Assembly (NCBI GenBank): GCA_963598415.1
Contig: CAVBUH010000042.1
Location: 1-64,000 of the forward strand
Reading direction: 5' to 3'
From: Colimorpha_A sp900556615
GTDB lineage: Bacteria; Bacillota; Clostridia; Oscillospirales; CAG-272
DNA: 64,000 nt
Below, piece after piece: positions 1 to 9,132 of the stretch. A program made the translations under genes and the position numbers. The notes beneath the pieces were generated by a model. That model was given only the letters and a program-made list of their open reading frames with translations. It did no database searches and had not been told where the DNA came from. Positions within the stretch are counted from its first letter, which is position 1; every line of letters begins with the position of its first letter.

Positions 1-225
1 AATATTCAACATTTGAGGCAGATCCCGCCTCGACTTATATTATAGCGGGTTAAAGCGAAGCTGGCTTTTGCACGCTTCGCAGTCACATCAGCCCGCAACA
101 GCGGGCTGAAGGACGGTGTTTGAAGGTTTTTTGAGCAAAACCTAAAAAATACGCATAACTGGCTTTTTTTGAAAAATACCAGCATTTCACCATCCACCAA
201 ATTCAGCAAAAAAACGGAGGTATTT
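1..225. other. candidate oriT region upstream of the mobilisation genes
   Basis: No credible gene lies here. Three hairpins stand in a row before mobC: arms 15-19/27-31 (GAGGC/GCCTC), 55-61/74-80 (GCGAAGC/GCTTCGC) and 90-96/101-107 (AGCCCGC/GCGGGCT, loop AACA). Origins of transfer in mobilisable elements usually lie just upstream of the relaxosome genes and contain such inverted repeats. The role is inferred from position and structure; no nic site can be named. Confidence 0.4.
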
Positions 226-669
226 ATGACAGAAAATGAAAAAAAGACAGCCTCTGCACCGAAGAGAGTAAAGAAGACCTATGCCTTTTTGCCGAGCGTC
301 GCAGAGTTGATTGAAACACATAAGCACGTAACGGACGGCTGTGAGATCGACTTCATCTCGGAGGCGATCCGAACCTATTGTGCCGAGATCGACGGTGAAA
401 AAAGTCTTGATGTTCTATACGAGAGAAATGCTCGTTTGTTTCGCTCGGAACTAAACAATGCAATGAGCCGCCTTTCACGTCTGCTGTTTAAGGATGCAGT
501 AGAAACTTGTAAAACAAATTTGATGGTTGGCGCCAACTTGCTTGCTATGACCGATGCTGAACTTCGTGAGCTTGATAACCGAGCACTCGATCTTGTGCGT
601 AAGCATCATGGGTATGTGTATTTGCCCGATGCGATCAAAGATGAACGACAGTTAATTGGCGGTGAATAA
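226..669 (+). CDS. MobC-like relaxosome accessory protein
   Basis: This 147-residue protein probably binds the origin of transfer and helps the relaxase nick DNA. The N-terminus is Lys-rich, followed by a ribbon-helix-helix-like stretch (about residues 18-50) and a mostly helical C-terminal half, as in MobC/MbeC-type accessory proteins. The start at 226 is chosen because CGGAGG at 215-220 precedes it; an upstream in-frame ATG at 169 has no ribosome site. It ends 2 bases before the relaxase start, so the two are translationally linked. Assignment rests on size and position next to the relaxase more than on a clear motif. Confidence 0.6.
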   Translation: MTENEKKTASAPKRVKKTYAFLPSVAELIETHKHVTDGCEIDFISEAIRTYCAEIDGEKSLDVLYERNARLFRSELNNAMSRLSRLLFKDAVETCKTNLMVGANLLAMTDAELRELDNRALDLVRKHHGYVYLPDAIKDERQLIGGE

Positions 670-671
670 TT

Positions 672-2132
672 GTGCCGAGAGTCATTGTGAAATGTAAATA
701 CTATTCGTCTGATAAGTCTGCTCGTGACATTGGAGGTATGCTCAAGTATATCGCAACACGAGAAGGCGTTGAAAAGCTCGGTGATGGTTGGCGCAATGAA
801 CCGGTATCCAAAGCACAAGAAGATCTGATTCTGCGCTTCACAGAAATGCATAAGGGATGCAGACGGTTACAAGAGTACGGTGATTACAACACGAAGCGAA
901 CCAAAGGTGCAGCATCGGAATTCATTTCCGCAGTCATTGAAAACTATCCCGAGTTGCTAAGTGACAAAACCTATCTCGATTATATTGCAACACGTCCTCG
1001 TGTTGAACGTATCGAAGGAACGCACGGATTGTTCTCCGATCACGATGTTGCACTTGATCTCTATGAAGAGTCAGACCGTCTGCGAGAATTCGACGGTAAC
1101 GTGTTTACGGTAATCGTTTCTCTCAAACGTGAGGATGCAGAACGACTCGGTTACAACAACGCAGAACGATGGCGTGAGCTTGCAAGAAGCAAGATTGACT
1201 TGGTAGCCAAAGAACACGACATCCCACTCGGATCGTTAAAATGGTACGGAGCATTTCACAATGAGTCGCATCATCCGCATATGCACCTTATGCTGTACTC
1301 CACAAGTCAAGAGAAGCGCGGGTTCATTGATAAAAAAGGTATCGATAATCTGCGCCATCTGTTTGGAACCGAAATATTCAAGTACGAGCTTGTCGACATC
1401 TACGACGAGCAGACGAAACAACGAGATCTGCTGAATGCAGATGCACGTGATGAGATCTCGGCACTTGCCGATAAGATCAAGAACGGACTTGCAGACAACG
1501 GAGAATTCGTTCTGAAGTTCGTTGCACTTGCAAAACGAATGCAAAGTGTGTCCGGCAAGAAGGTGTACGGTTATCTTCCCAAGAGCGTCAAAGCGATGGT
1601 CAACGAGCTTGTGGATCTGCTGGAAAAGGATGAAGACATTAATCGCATCTATGAGTTGTGGTATCAGGCGAAGTGCGCGGTATACGCAACCTACACGGAT
1701 AACCCACCACCGAGAAAACCGCTGTCTCAGGAAGAAGTATTCAAGTCGATTCGCAATGCGATGATCAAGGAAGCGGATGAACTCGGAAAGATCCTGTTCA
1801 CCTTAGATAACGACCAGGAAGAGCAATCCAAAAACTCAACCGAGGACAACGATGATGATAAGTCATCCAATGGCGGTAGTTCGTCTCACACAACGAACAA
1901 TACCACATCAAGTACGCAAAACACAAATACAGTGCAACCGAAAAGTCATTCAAATTACACTGCCGCTCGAAACGGATATATCGCTACGTCGATAACAAGG
2001 TTCGGTAACAGCCTTTCCCGAATCTTCCGTGACCGCTTCGACGAGCAAGCAAAGCATGCTCCCATGGGTGTGGACAGCAGACTCAAGCGAGAGATCGAAG
2101 CAAAGAAGAAAGGTCAGAACATTTCTATGTAA
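672..2132 (+). CDS. MobP3/MobL-type relaxase
   Basis: This is a conjugative relaxase, which nicks one strand at oriT, stays covalently attached and pilots it into a recipient. The 486-residue protein starts with GTG (MPRVIVKCKYY, typical of this family) and has the metal-binding histidine cluster HHPHMHL at about residues 200-206. Candidate nucleophile tyrosines lie in the first 30 residues (YY at 10-11, Y26). The C-terminal quarter is low-complexity (Asn/Ser/Thr-rich, about 380-435). It follows mobC directly, with a primase and coupling protein downstream beyond an inserted reversed gene pair. No frameshift is seen, so it is probably functional. Confidence 0.85.
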   Translation: MPRVIVKCKYYSSDKSARDIGGMLKYIATREGVEKLGDGWRNEPVSKAQEDLILRFTEMHKGCRRLQEYGDYNTKRTKGAASEFISAVIENYPELLSDKTYLDYIATRPRVERIEGTHGLFSDHDVALDLYEESDRLREFDGNVFTVIVSLKREDAERLGYNNAERWRELARSKIDLVAKEHDIPLGSLKWYGAFHNESHHPHMHLMLYSTSQEKRGFIDKKGIDNLRHLFGTEIFKYELVDIYDEQTKQRDLLNADARDEISALADKIKNGLADNGEFVLKFVALAKRMQSVSGKKVYGYLPKSVKAMVNELVDLLEKDEDINRIYELWYQAKCAVYATYTDNPPPRKPLSQEEVFKSIRNAMIKEADELGKILFTLDNDQEEQSKNSTEDNDDDKSSNGGSSSHTTNNTTSSTQNTNTVQPKSHSNYTAARNGYIATSITRFGNSLSRIFRDRFDEQAKHAPMGVDSRLKREIEAKKKGQNISM

Positions 2133-2135
2133 AAA

Positions 2136-2169
2136 ACAGCCTCTGCTTATTTTGCTAAGCAGGGGCTGT
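2136..2169 (-). terminator. intrinsic terminator of the reversed ATPase/RloB pair
   Basis: Arms 2136-2149 and 2156-2169 form a 14-bp stem with a short loop. Read leftward it is followed by a run of six T, so it is a good intrinsic terminator for the minus-strand pair. On the plus strand there is no T run, so it would end relaxase transcription only weakly. Confidence 0.75.
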
Positions 2170-2176
2170 CAACAAG

Positions 2177-2698
2177 TTATTTCAAAAGATCAGATAGCGT
2201 ATATTCACCGCTTGGGATGTTTGAAACTCTTCGGTATTCGACAATCGATGCGATTAAGGAGTTGACGTCAGCAAAATAACGCTTCACGAAGTCGGTGCTT
2301 TTTACGTTGGGATATTTCAGATCCGTCTTGCAATAGTCGCTGGGCTTTTTGCCGGACTTTTTGTATTCCTCGTATTTGCCTTCGTTAAAGATTACGAGCA
2401 TTTCGATTTCGGGAGCTGTGATGACGTTGATGACTTCAATCTTGTGCTCGTAGGCTTTACTGAGCTTGAATTGCTCTCGACGGGAATCAAGAATGCGAAG
2501 AACTGTAATTTTTTCGGTGAAGCCTTTCCTCAAGTGTTGTTCCTCAAAGTTCTTTCCGCTACGGCAACGAAGCAGCTCACCCTCAAGCAAATCGTCTCGT
2601 TTGAAAATCAGTTTATCTGCGTCAAGCAGTATTTCTATGATCGCTTTTTCGGCAGCACCCTCACAGATACAAGCGACGTATTTGGTAAGATCCATCAT
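2177..2698 (-). CDS. RloB/Toprim-like protein, partner of the adjacent ATPase
   Basis: This 173-residue protein is encoded directly after an AAA ATPase, overlapping it by 4 bases (ATGA). The N-terminal ICEGAAEKAI (about residues 11-20) resembles the EGxxE motif that opens Toprim/OLD-type nuclease domains and RloB proteins, and acidic DSRRE near residue 72 could be a second metal site. The later APEIEMLVIFNEGKYEEY resembles the RloB pattern in which a small residue is followed by FE-W/L-LL. ATPase plus RloB/Toprim pairs occur in abortive-infection systems (AbiL, and with other effectors PARIS). It may be a nuclease or tRNA/DNA-targeting effector; substrate unknown. Confidence 0.5.
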   Translation of the reverse strand: MMDLTKYVACICEGAAEKAIIEILLDADKLIFKRDDLLEGELLRCRSGKNFEEQHLRKGFTEKITVLRILDSRREQFKLSKAYEHKIEVINVITAPEIEMLVIFNEGKYEEYKKSGKKPSDYCKTDLKYPNVKSTDFVKRYFADVNSLIASIVEYRRVSNIPSGEYTLSDLLK

Positions 2699-3861
2699 TC
2701 ATCCTCCTTGTGAGAACGAATCAAGCTGTTTTTCAAAGCCATATATGAATCGTACATGGGAACGGTTCCCTCAAGGAATCCGCTCTGGTATGCTTCGCTC
2801 TTCTTGATATCGTTTCGTTTGAGGATAACAGAAAGATTCTCAGCAGTAATACCGCCTCGATTACGAACAATGTAGATGTTGTCGTTGCGTTCAAACTCGT
2901 CAAGAAGCTCTGCATAGTGCGTGGAGAAAATAAGCATTGCTCCTTTAGGGTTGACCTTCTTATCCATGTAGAAGCGGATCAATGTGGAAACAATTTCGTG
3001 ATTGAAATGGTTTTCAAGCTCGTCAACGATCAGGTATCCACCGTTCTCAAATACTTTTGTTGCATTTAAGAAAGTATTGATACCTTTGATCGTACCGGAG
3101 GAAAGGTAACGGTTCAGATCGGAAAGCTGATTTAAAGCAATCTCTTCTTTGCCATAGAACTTCAAACGGATATCCGTGTCCTTGCCTTTGGTTTTTACGT
3201 GGAGGTATTCGACACTCGGATCGAAGAAGGCGATCAGCTCGGGAGGACAATCCTCGGAGATACTGAGCTGATTGGTATTGGTGTACTGAAGCATATCGGT
3301 TACAACCAAGTCATCCTTTGTTTTCTTGTTAAAAGCAACCATAATGCTGACATCGTCAAGCAAGAATGCTTCGTCATTGTTTCTTGTCAAAAATGCTTCG
3401 CAATCTTCAAAATCAAAAATCGCGTTCTTGTTTTTGACTTTGGAGCTTGGTTTGGATTTCAAAAATTCGTCCAGAATGATGAATTTGTTACCTTTTTTGC
3501 CGATAACGGTATGCAACAGATTAACGGTTTGGTTTTCAGCATAGAAGAAGATATCAAAAGAAACCTTGCCCTTACTATCTAAACCATCAAGAACCTCGTT
3601 GTACGAAATGTTATTGATCGATTGGTTGCTGAGCATTCCGCAAACAAAGGAAACAAGTTTTAAGATGGAAGTCTTACCGGAAGCGTTGATACCGATAAAA
3701 GACATGACATTGTTTTGGTAGAAGCACTGAGAGCTTGAAGAGAACAGACAACTCATCTTATCTGCATTGTCGTTTGTCACTCTTTGTAAAGCAAAGAAAT
3801 CAATCTCGCATTTGTCCTTAAACAAAGGCAAACCCGAAGCAACAATTTTCAGTAGTTTCAT
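2695..3861 (-). CDS. AAA15/ABC-type ATPase of a defence-like pair
   Basis: This is a 388-residue cytoplasmic ATPase of the SMC/ABC-like AAA15 class. Visible motifs in order are Walker A GINASGKTS (about residues 57-65), an ABC-signature-like YLSSGTIKGI (about 253-262), Walker B YLIVDELENHF (about 277-287) and an H-loop FSTHY (about 313-317). The start follows AAGGAG at correct spacing. It is first in a two-gene operon with the RloB/Toprim-like gene, has its own promoter and terminator, and runs opposite to the mobilisation genes around it. Such isolated inverted pairs in mobile elements are typical of anti-phage cargo; that role is inferred. Confidence 0.7.
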   Translation of the reverse strand: MKLLKIVASGLPLFKDKCEIDFFALQRVTNDNADKMSCLFSSSSQCFYQNNVMSFIGINASGKTSILKLVSFVCGMLSNQSINNISYNEVLDGLDSKGKVSFDIFFYAENQTVNLLHTVIGKKGNKFIILDEFLKSKPSSKVKNKNAIFDFEDCEAFLTRNNDEAFLLDDVSIMVAFNKKTKDDLVVTDMLQYTNTNQLSISEDCPPELIAFFDPSVEYLHVKTKGKDTDIRLKFYGKEEIALNQLSDLNRYLSSGTIKGINTFLNATKVFENGGYLIVDELENHFNHEIVSTLIRFYMDKKVNPKGAMLIFSTHYAELLDEFERNDNIYIVRNRGGITAENLSVILKRNDIKKSEAYQSGFLEGTVPMYDSYMALKNSLIRSHKEDE

Positions 3862-3880
3862 AGGCGTTCACTCCTTAATT

Positions 3881-3936
3881 ACGCAATTTGCGTTTTTAAC
3901 CAACCATAGTATAGCACAAACAAGGGACAATGTCAA
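3881..3936 (-). promoter_or_regulatory. promoter and palindrome of the ATPase/RloB pair
   Basis: On the minus strand TTGACA (3936-3931) and TATACT (3913-3908) are separated by 17 bases, a near-consensus sigma-A promoter. Just downstream, between it and the ribosome site, lies the palindrome ACGCAATTTGCGT at 3881-3893, a possible operator. No regulator for it is identified. Confidence 0.7.
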
Positions 3937-4053
3937 GATTAAAAACTGAAAATTCGTTTTTAATCCATAATTGTTTACAAGTTCGACGAGGTTTTACACG
4001 ATTTCGCACGCGAAAACCGTTTATAACCTTCATCATGTAGGAAAGGAGGCTCT

Positions 4054-5400
4054 ATGCCACACTATACAGAACAACAGATCGAAGCGGCGAACAATAAAAG
4101 CCTCGTCGCGTTTCTTAATTCTCATGGTGAACAGCTCAAGAAGTTTGGAGCACAGCATCTGTGGGAAAAGCACCAAGTATGGATCCGAGATAACCGTTGG
4201 TACACCCATTACGATGCTGTCGGCGGTTATGCTATCAGCTTTGTCATGAAGTATTATGCGATGGATTTTCAAAACGCCGTTGCGGAACTACTCGGCGGTG
4301 GGATTGCTGTGTGCAACACGCCAACCGTCAGAGAGAAGAAACCAACGGAACTTGTCATTCCTAAAGCAAATACAACGATGAATCGTGTGTATGCGTACCT
4401 CATGAACGAAAGGTTTATCTCCCGTGAGGTGATCTCCTTCTTTGCGCACGAAAGAACGCTATACGAAGACGAGCAGTATCATAACTGCATCTTCGTCGGT
4501 GTGGACGAAGAAGGTATACCGAAGCACATTCATCGAAGAGGAACCCACGGCTCCTTCAAGCAAACCGAATCAGGAAGCAAAGCAGAATACAGCTTTCATC
4601 ACGACGGCGAAAGCGAATGGTTATTTGTGTTCGAGGCTCCCATCGATATGCTTGCGTTTATCACCCTTCATCAAAAGGAGTGGACAAAGCATTCTTACGT
4701 TGCGTTGTGTTCGGTATCCGAACGAGCGATCCTTCATCGGCTGAAGATCAACAAGCACATCCGAAAGATCGTGCTGTGCCTGGATCACGACAACGCAGGT
4801 ATTGCAGCCTGTTTGCGCATCAAAGATATCCTTGAACAGAACGGCTTTGTTGATGTGCTAATGATTCACTCAGTCAACAAAGATTGGGCTGAGGATGTAA
4901 AAGCTAAAAACGGCATCACACCCATCAAAGCGGAGTCGGATGAAACCGAAACGATCAGAAAGCTATGCCGAGAGTTTATCTTAGAAGCAAAAGAACTGCG
5001 GAAGCCACCGCAGCTCTACAACAGAATATGCGACGTGTTTACAAGCATTCAAAACAGAATGCCACACGTCAGCAAGGAGCAGATCGAGAAGTTAATCGGT
5101 CTGCTCCTTTTACTATCGAAAGACGAATGCAGAAAGAGTCTGAACGAGGTCTCGTGGGATGAGATCTACGAGATGCTGATTCGGGAGTATATCCCGCACG
5201 CGGATAACGGAAACACCGAGATCCGCATACGGCAGATTGCAACCGATATGAACGAGCTTGCAAAGGTGTACGAGATCCCAAGTATGTTCAATGAAATAGA
5301 GATCTTCACAAAGCCCATTCTCAAGACCGTAATGGACTGTATTCGTCTGATCAATTACCTTGACAGAAAGGAGAAGCAATGCAAGGAATCGAAACATTAA
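4054..5400 (+). CDS. DUF3991/Toprim primase-like protein
   Basis: This 448-residue protein resembles the DUF3991-Toprim proteins of Clostridia conjugative elements, thought to prime or replicate transferred single-stranded DNA. The first about 90 residues carry the CHC2-like DUF3991 region. The Toprim part has FEAPIDMLAF (about residue 195, glutamate motif) and KIVLCLDHDNAGI (about 240-252, DxD-type metal site). The C-terminal half is helical and unassigned. AAGGAGG precedes the ATG. The end overlaps the coupling-protein start by 22 bases, so the two are translationally coupled. Confidence 0.75.
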   Translation: MPHYTEQQIEAANNKSLVAFLNSHGEQLKKFGAQHLWEKHQVWIRDNRWYTHYDAVGGYAISFVMKYYAMDFQNAVAELLGGGIAVCNTPTVREKKPTELVIPKANTTMNRVYAYLMNERFISREVISFFAHERTLYEDEQYHNCIFVGVDEEGIPKHIHRRGTHGSFKQTESGSKAEYSFHHDGESEWLFVFEAPIDMLAFITLHQKEWTKHSYVALCSVSERAILHRLKINKHIRKIVLCLDHDNAGIAACLRIKDILEQNGFVDVLMIHSVNKDWAEDVKAKNGITPIKAESDETETIRKLCREFILEAKELRKPPQLYNRICDVFTSIQNRMPHVSKEQIEKLIGLLLLLSKDECRKSLNEVSWDEIYEMLIREYIPHADNGNTEIRIRQIATDMNELAKVYEIPSMFNEIEIFTKPILKTVMDCIRLINYLDRKEKQCKESKH

Positions 5401-7325
5401 TCGTCGTTTCCATCGTGATGTTTGTGGTGCTTGGAGCCATCTCGGTACTTGCACACATCTATAACCTCAACAACATCAAAGCTAAGACGGTCGGTGACGG
5501 CCAGCACGGTACAGCAAGATGGGCGCGTAAAGGCGAGATCGAAAAGACCTACCGACACATCCCGTTTACACCGGAGCTGTGGCGTAAAGGAAAGAACCTG
5601 CCAAAGCCCGATGATCAAGGCATCGTGGTGGGATGCAATTCTTCTGCGACAGGTACGACCGCACTTGTAGATACCGGCGACGTTCATGCTCTTATGATCG
5701 GTGCGGCAGGTGTTGGTAAGACTGCGTACTTCCTGTATCCTAACCTTGAATATGCCTGTGCATCGGGAATGTCTTTCATCACATCCGATACCAAGGGCGA
5801 TCTGTACCGACACTACGGTAAGATCGCAAAGGAACACTACGGATACAACGTCGCCGTCATTGACCTGCGTAATCCTACCAAGTCGAACGGCAACAATCTG
5901 CTCCACCTCGTAAACAAGTATATGGATCTGTGGAAAGCGGAACCCGACAACCTTGCCTACAAAGCGAAAGCAGAAAAGTACGCAAAGATCATATCCAAGA
6001 CCATCATCATGTCCGGTATGGACGGAGCATCCTTCGGACAAAACGCATTCTTCTACGATGCCGCCGAAGGCTTGTTGACTGCGTCCATCCTCATGGTAGC
6101 GGAATTCTGTCCGCCCGAAACAAGACACATCGTATCGGTGTTCAAGATCATTCAGGACTTGCTGGCGCCGAGTGGAACGAGAGGAAAAACACAGTTCCAA
6201 TTGCTCGTCAGCAGACTACCCGAAGAGCATAAAGCTCGATGGTTTGCAGGTGCAGCACTCAACACCTCCGAGCAGGCCATGTCCTCGGTTATGTCCACAG
6301 CACTATCTCGTCTGAACGCCTTCCTTGACTCGGAGCTGGAACAGATCCTCTGCTTCGATACTGCCATCGATGCCGAGAAGTTCTGTAGCACGAAATCTGC
6401 CATTTTTATCGTGCTTCCCGAGGAAGATACATCCAAGCACTTTATGGTGTCTCTGATCGTTCAGCAGATGTATCGTGAGATCCTCGCCGTTGCCGATGAA
6501 AACGACGGCCGACTCAAAAACAGAGTTATGATGTACCTTGACGAGTTCGGTACAATCCCGAAGATCGAGGGTGCAGAGATGATGTTCTCCGCATCCCGTT
6601 CCCGCAGAGTGTCTATCGTTGCCATTATTCAGTCCTTCGCACAGCTCCAAAAGAACTACGGCAAAGAGGGCTGTGAGATCATCACCGATAATACGCAGCT
6701 CACGGTATTCGGCGGCTTTGCTCCCAACAGCGAATCTGCACAAGTACTGTCCAAGGCTCTCGGTAGCAGAACGGTGCAGTCAGGATCCGTGAACCGAGGC
6801 AAGAACGATCCGTCTCAAAGCTTGCAGATGATCGAACGAGCCTTGCTCACACCGGACGAACTGAAATCACTTCCCAAAGGCACATTCGTCGTAATGAAGA
6901 CAGGCTTCCATCCTATGCAGGTCAAGCTAAAGCTCTTCTTCAAATGGGGCATCGTATTCCCGAAGGAGATCTATGCCGTTGCGGATAAGGGCAACCAAAA
7001 GGTGTCCTATGCCAACAAGTCCAATCTCGAGGATACAATTGTAATGCTGTACTCCACGCAGAGCGTTGGTGAGAAGATGACCGAGGAAGAACGTGCAACA
7101 CACCGTCCCGGTCCCGATCGGCGAAACCGAACCGACATGGCATTCTCGCCTCGCAAGCCAGGAAGAAAACCGAAGGCTGAAACGGATGATGACGATGATG
7201 CTGAAAAGGGCGACAGTATGCCTATGTCACAGTCCAACATTCCTGCAGGTGAAGAAACCGAGATCATAATCAACGAGAAGGGAGATATCGTCGATGAGAG
7301 AATTCGAAATGATCTTCCGAGATGA
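5379..7325 (+). CDS. VirD4/TraG-family type IV coupling protein
   Basis: This inner-membrane ATPase links the relaxase-DNA complex to a type IV secretion channel. The 648-residue protein has an N-terminal membrane segment (about residues 5-27), Walker A GAAGVGKTA (about 108-116), a TraG signature SDTKGDLYRHYG (about 132-143) and Walker B VMMYLDEFGTIPKIEG (about 384-399). The C-terminal tail is acidic and low-complexity. The start lies inside the end of the primase gene. No VirB4, VirB6 or VirB8 homologue is visible in the window, so the element either borrows a channel from a helper or has the genes further left. Confidence 0.88.
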   Translation: MQGIETLIVVSIVMFVVLGAISVLAHIYNLNNIKAKTVGDGQHGTARWARKGEIEKTYRHIPFTPELWRKGKNLPKPDDQGIVVGCNSSATGTTALVDTGDVHALMIGAAGVGKTAYFLYPNLEYACASGMSFITSDTKGDLYRHYGKIAKEHYGYNVAVIDLRNPTKSNGNNLLHLVNKYMDLWKAEPDNLAYKAKAEKYAKIISKTIIMSGMDGASFGQNAFFYDAAEGLLTASILMVAEFCPPETRHIVSVFKIIQDLLAPSGTRGKTQFQLLVSRLPEEHKARWFAGAALNTSEQAMSSVMSTALSRLNAFLDSELEQILCFDTAIDAEKFCSTKSAIFIVLPEEDTSKHFMVSLIVQQMYREILAVADENDGRLKNRVMMYLDEFGTIPKIEGAEMMFSASRSRRVSIVAIIQSFAQLQKNYGKEGCEIITDNTQLTVFGGFAPNSESAQVLSKALGSRTVQSGSVNRGKNDPSQSLQMIERALLTPDELKSLPKGTFVVMKTGFHPMQVKLKLFFKWGIVFPKEIYAVADKGNQKVSYANKSNLEDTIVMLYSTQSVGEKMTEEERATHRPGPDRRNRTDMAFSPRKPGRKPKAETDDDDDAEKGDSMPMSQSNIPAGEETEIIINEKGDIVDERIRNDLPR

Positions 7326-7548
7326 CGTGTCCTTCCGAGCGCAGAGTATCTACCGATACCTGCGCTATCGGCAAGGCAAAAACGAAAGCTGTTACCAGTC
7401 CCATAAAACCATAGCCCGTGAAAACAAATGCAGCGTATCCACCGTAAAACGTGCGATCGATGAGCTTGTGCAGAAGGGCTATATCGAGAAGATAAATCAG
7501 CGGAGGTCAAATGGCAGTAAGACCTCCAACCGATATATCTGCAAATAG
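7294..7548 (+). CDS. small winged-helix DNA-binding protein
   Basis: This 84-residue protein overlaps the coupling-protein end by 32 bases. Residues about 35-68 read SHKTIARENKCSVSTVKRAI then DELVQKGYI, the helix-turn-helix plus wing pattern of RepA-N/GntR-like winged helices found in replication initiators and mobile-element regulators. It is probably a DNA-binding regulator or a short replication-related factor of the transfer operon. The position at the operon end suggests autoregulation, which is inference. Confidence 0.65.
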   Translation: MREFEMIFRDDVSFRAQSIYRYLRYRQGKNESCYQSHKTIARENKCSVSTVKRAIDELVQKGYIEKINQRRSNGSKTSNRYICK

Positions 7549-7981
7549 CGGTACAAAAAACAAGTCCACGACCAAGGGAGTAATCTGCCTTGATCGTGGA
7601 CTATGGTATCGCTCAATATGAGCCATCTTGAAATTTAAAAGTGAAAGAATTATATAGACTGAAAAAGAACAGTAATATAGATTTAGTGCCTATCTAAAAA
7701 TAGCCATACGATGGTTTGCAAATCGGATCCAAGATGAAGCCGTTAGTGTGGAATCACGGCTCGGCGGTTTCTTTTTTCAGTTTACAATCTTCTGCAAATG
7801 CATATAATACACACTTCTGCTATTCTTTATAAACGCAAAAACCATAAGCAAGGGGTATAATAATATACGGTATAACAAAATGCAGGTGGGTTTTGAATAC
7901 ATACTCCCAAGTGAACAGCCGGATCAAGTTCGGCATCTTTTTGTAACTGTGGGAATAATAACGACTAAGAAAGGATGGACT
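7549..7981. other. intergenic region with a 14-bp hairpin
   Basis: There is no credible gene in 433 bases. Arms 7564-7577 and 7588-7601 form a 14-bp stem with one mismatch around a 10-base loop, but no T run follows, so it may be a weak terminator or a recognition structure. A second stem (AGCCGT/ACGGCT) near 7738-7762 is followed by a T-rich tract and may be a terminator. Given the integrase just downstream, this stretch could also hold integrase sites; none is proven. Confidence 0.35.
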
Positions 7982-8914
7982 ATGATTTACAAAGAATGGC
8001 TTGTGGACTGGTTAATGAATTACATTAAGCCATCCACAAAAGAAAAAACCTACAGCAGATATGCCGATGTAGTGTATCAACACTTGATTCCCAAACTCGG
8101 AGATTGCGATCTGCAAGAGTTGACACCTTTGATCGTTCAGCGTTATATTACCGAACTGCTCCAAAACGGAAATCTCAAGACTGGTCAAGGACTGTCTGCA
8201 AATTCAGTGAATTCTATAATCACCGTTATCCAGGGATCAATGGCAACTGCACACCTGCTGGAACTTACCGACCGATACGAAATGGATAAGCTCAAGCGAC
8301 CGAAGGCAAAAGAAAAACCGATCGAATGCTTCACGCCTACCGAGCAGAAGCAGATCGAACAGGCCGTTATGAGCGATAAACGAGAGAAGATGAAAGGAAT
8401 TATTCTCTGCTTATACACCGGACTTCGTATCGGAGAACTTCTCGCACTTGAATGGAGCGATATCGACTTCGGAAAAGCTGAACTGACAGTCAGCAAGACA
8501 TGTCATGATGGCAAAAACAAAGACGGGGTTTTCTGCCGTATAACCGACACCCCGAAAACATCTCATTCCAGGCGTGTGATCCCACTGCCAAAACAGATTC
8601 TACCATTCCTACGTGAAATGAAAAGGCACAGCACGTCGCAGTTCGTGGTATCGGGAGAAAAGGATGCGATCCTATCGGTCAGATCCTATCAGCGTAGCTT
8701 CGAACTGATACAGAAGAAGCTCGGTATTCCTCGCCGTGGTTTCCATGCTCTTCGACACACATTTGCCACCCGTGCAATCGAATGCGGTATGGATATCAAA
8801 TCGCTATCTGAAATCCTCGGACATAAAAACCCGATGATCACGCTGAATCGTTATGTGCATTCACTCATGGATCACAAGCGTGCTATGATGGATAAGCTCG
8901 GAAAAATCCTATAA
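7982..8914 (+). CDS. tyrosine recombinase (integrase 1)
   Basis: This is a 310-residue site-specific recombinase. It has an N-terminal SAM-like core-binding domain (about residues 1-95) and a catalytic domain with Arg in TGLRIGELLAL (about 140), HALRHTFAT (about 255), LGHKNPM (about 279) and the nucleophile Tyr in LNRYVHS (about 290). The ATG at 7982 is preferred because AAGGA at 7971-7975 lies 6 bases upstream; an in-frame ATG at 7880 has no ribosome site. It lacks the arm-binding N-terminal domain of the Tn916-type integrases at 50-53 kb, so it may belong to an older or nested element. Confidence 0.85.
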   Translation: MIYKEWLVDWLMNYIKPSTKEKTYSRYADVVYQHLIPKLGDCDLQELTPLIVQRYITELLQNGNLKTGQGLSANSVNSIITVIQGSMATAHLLELTDRYEMDKLKRPKAKEKPIECFTPTEQKQIEQAVMSDKREKMKGIILCLYTGLRIGELLALEWSDIDFGKAELTVSKTCHDGKNKDGVFCRITDTPKTSHSRRVIPLPKQILPFLREMKRHSTSQFVVSGEKDAILSVRSYQRSFELIQKKLGIPRRGFHALRHTFATRAIECGMDIKSLSEILGHKNPMITLNRYVHSLMDHKRAMMDKLGKIL

Positions 8915-9010
8915 AAAAGACGGCTTCTCAACCGTCTAATAGTGTATTAGGGGACAACTTTTCACGAACATTATAGCACAAAATCTCGAAAAAATCAATA
9001 ATTCTGCTTG

Positions 9011-9039
9011 TCATTGATTGAAAAGTCAATGATTTTTTT
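9011..9039 (+). terminator. intrinsic terminator after integrase 1
   Basis: TCATTGA (9011-9017) pairs with TCAATGA (9026-9032) and is followed by seven T. It ends integrase transcription ahead of the SLOG gene. Confidence 0.75.
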
Positions 9040-9132
9040 CATTTAGGGACTAATAGCAGAACAAAATGCAGGTATCGTGTACACCTAATACACTAATAGG
9101 AGATTTATATAATTGGGAAAAGGTCATCTAAT

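Noticed and set aside
6..209. 67-codon minus-strand ORF before mobC
   Set aside because: It runs across three hairpins, has no ribosome site, and its sequence reflects the inverted repeats.
5397..6200. 267-codon minus-strand ORF opposite the coupling protein
   Set aside because: Shadow of a well-conserved VirD4-type gene.
1..8914. Complete conjugative element with its own type IV secretion system
   Set aside because: Only relaxase, accessory protein, primase-like protein and coupling ATPase are visible; no VirB4, VirB6 or VirB8 genes are in the window.
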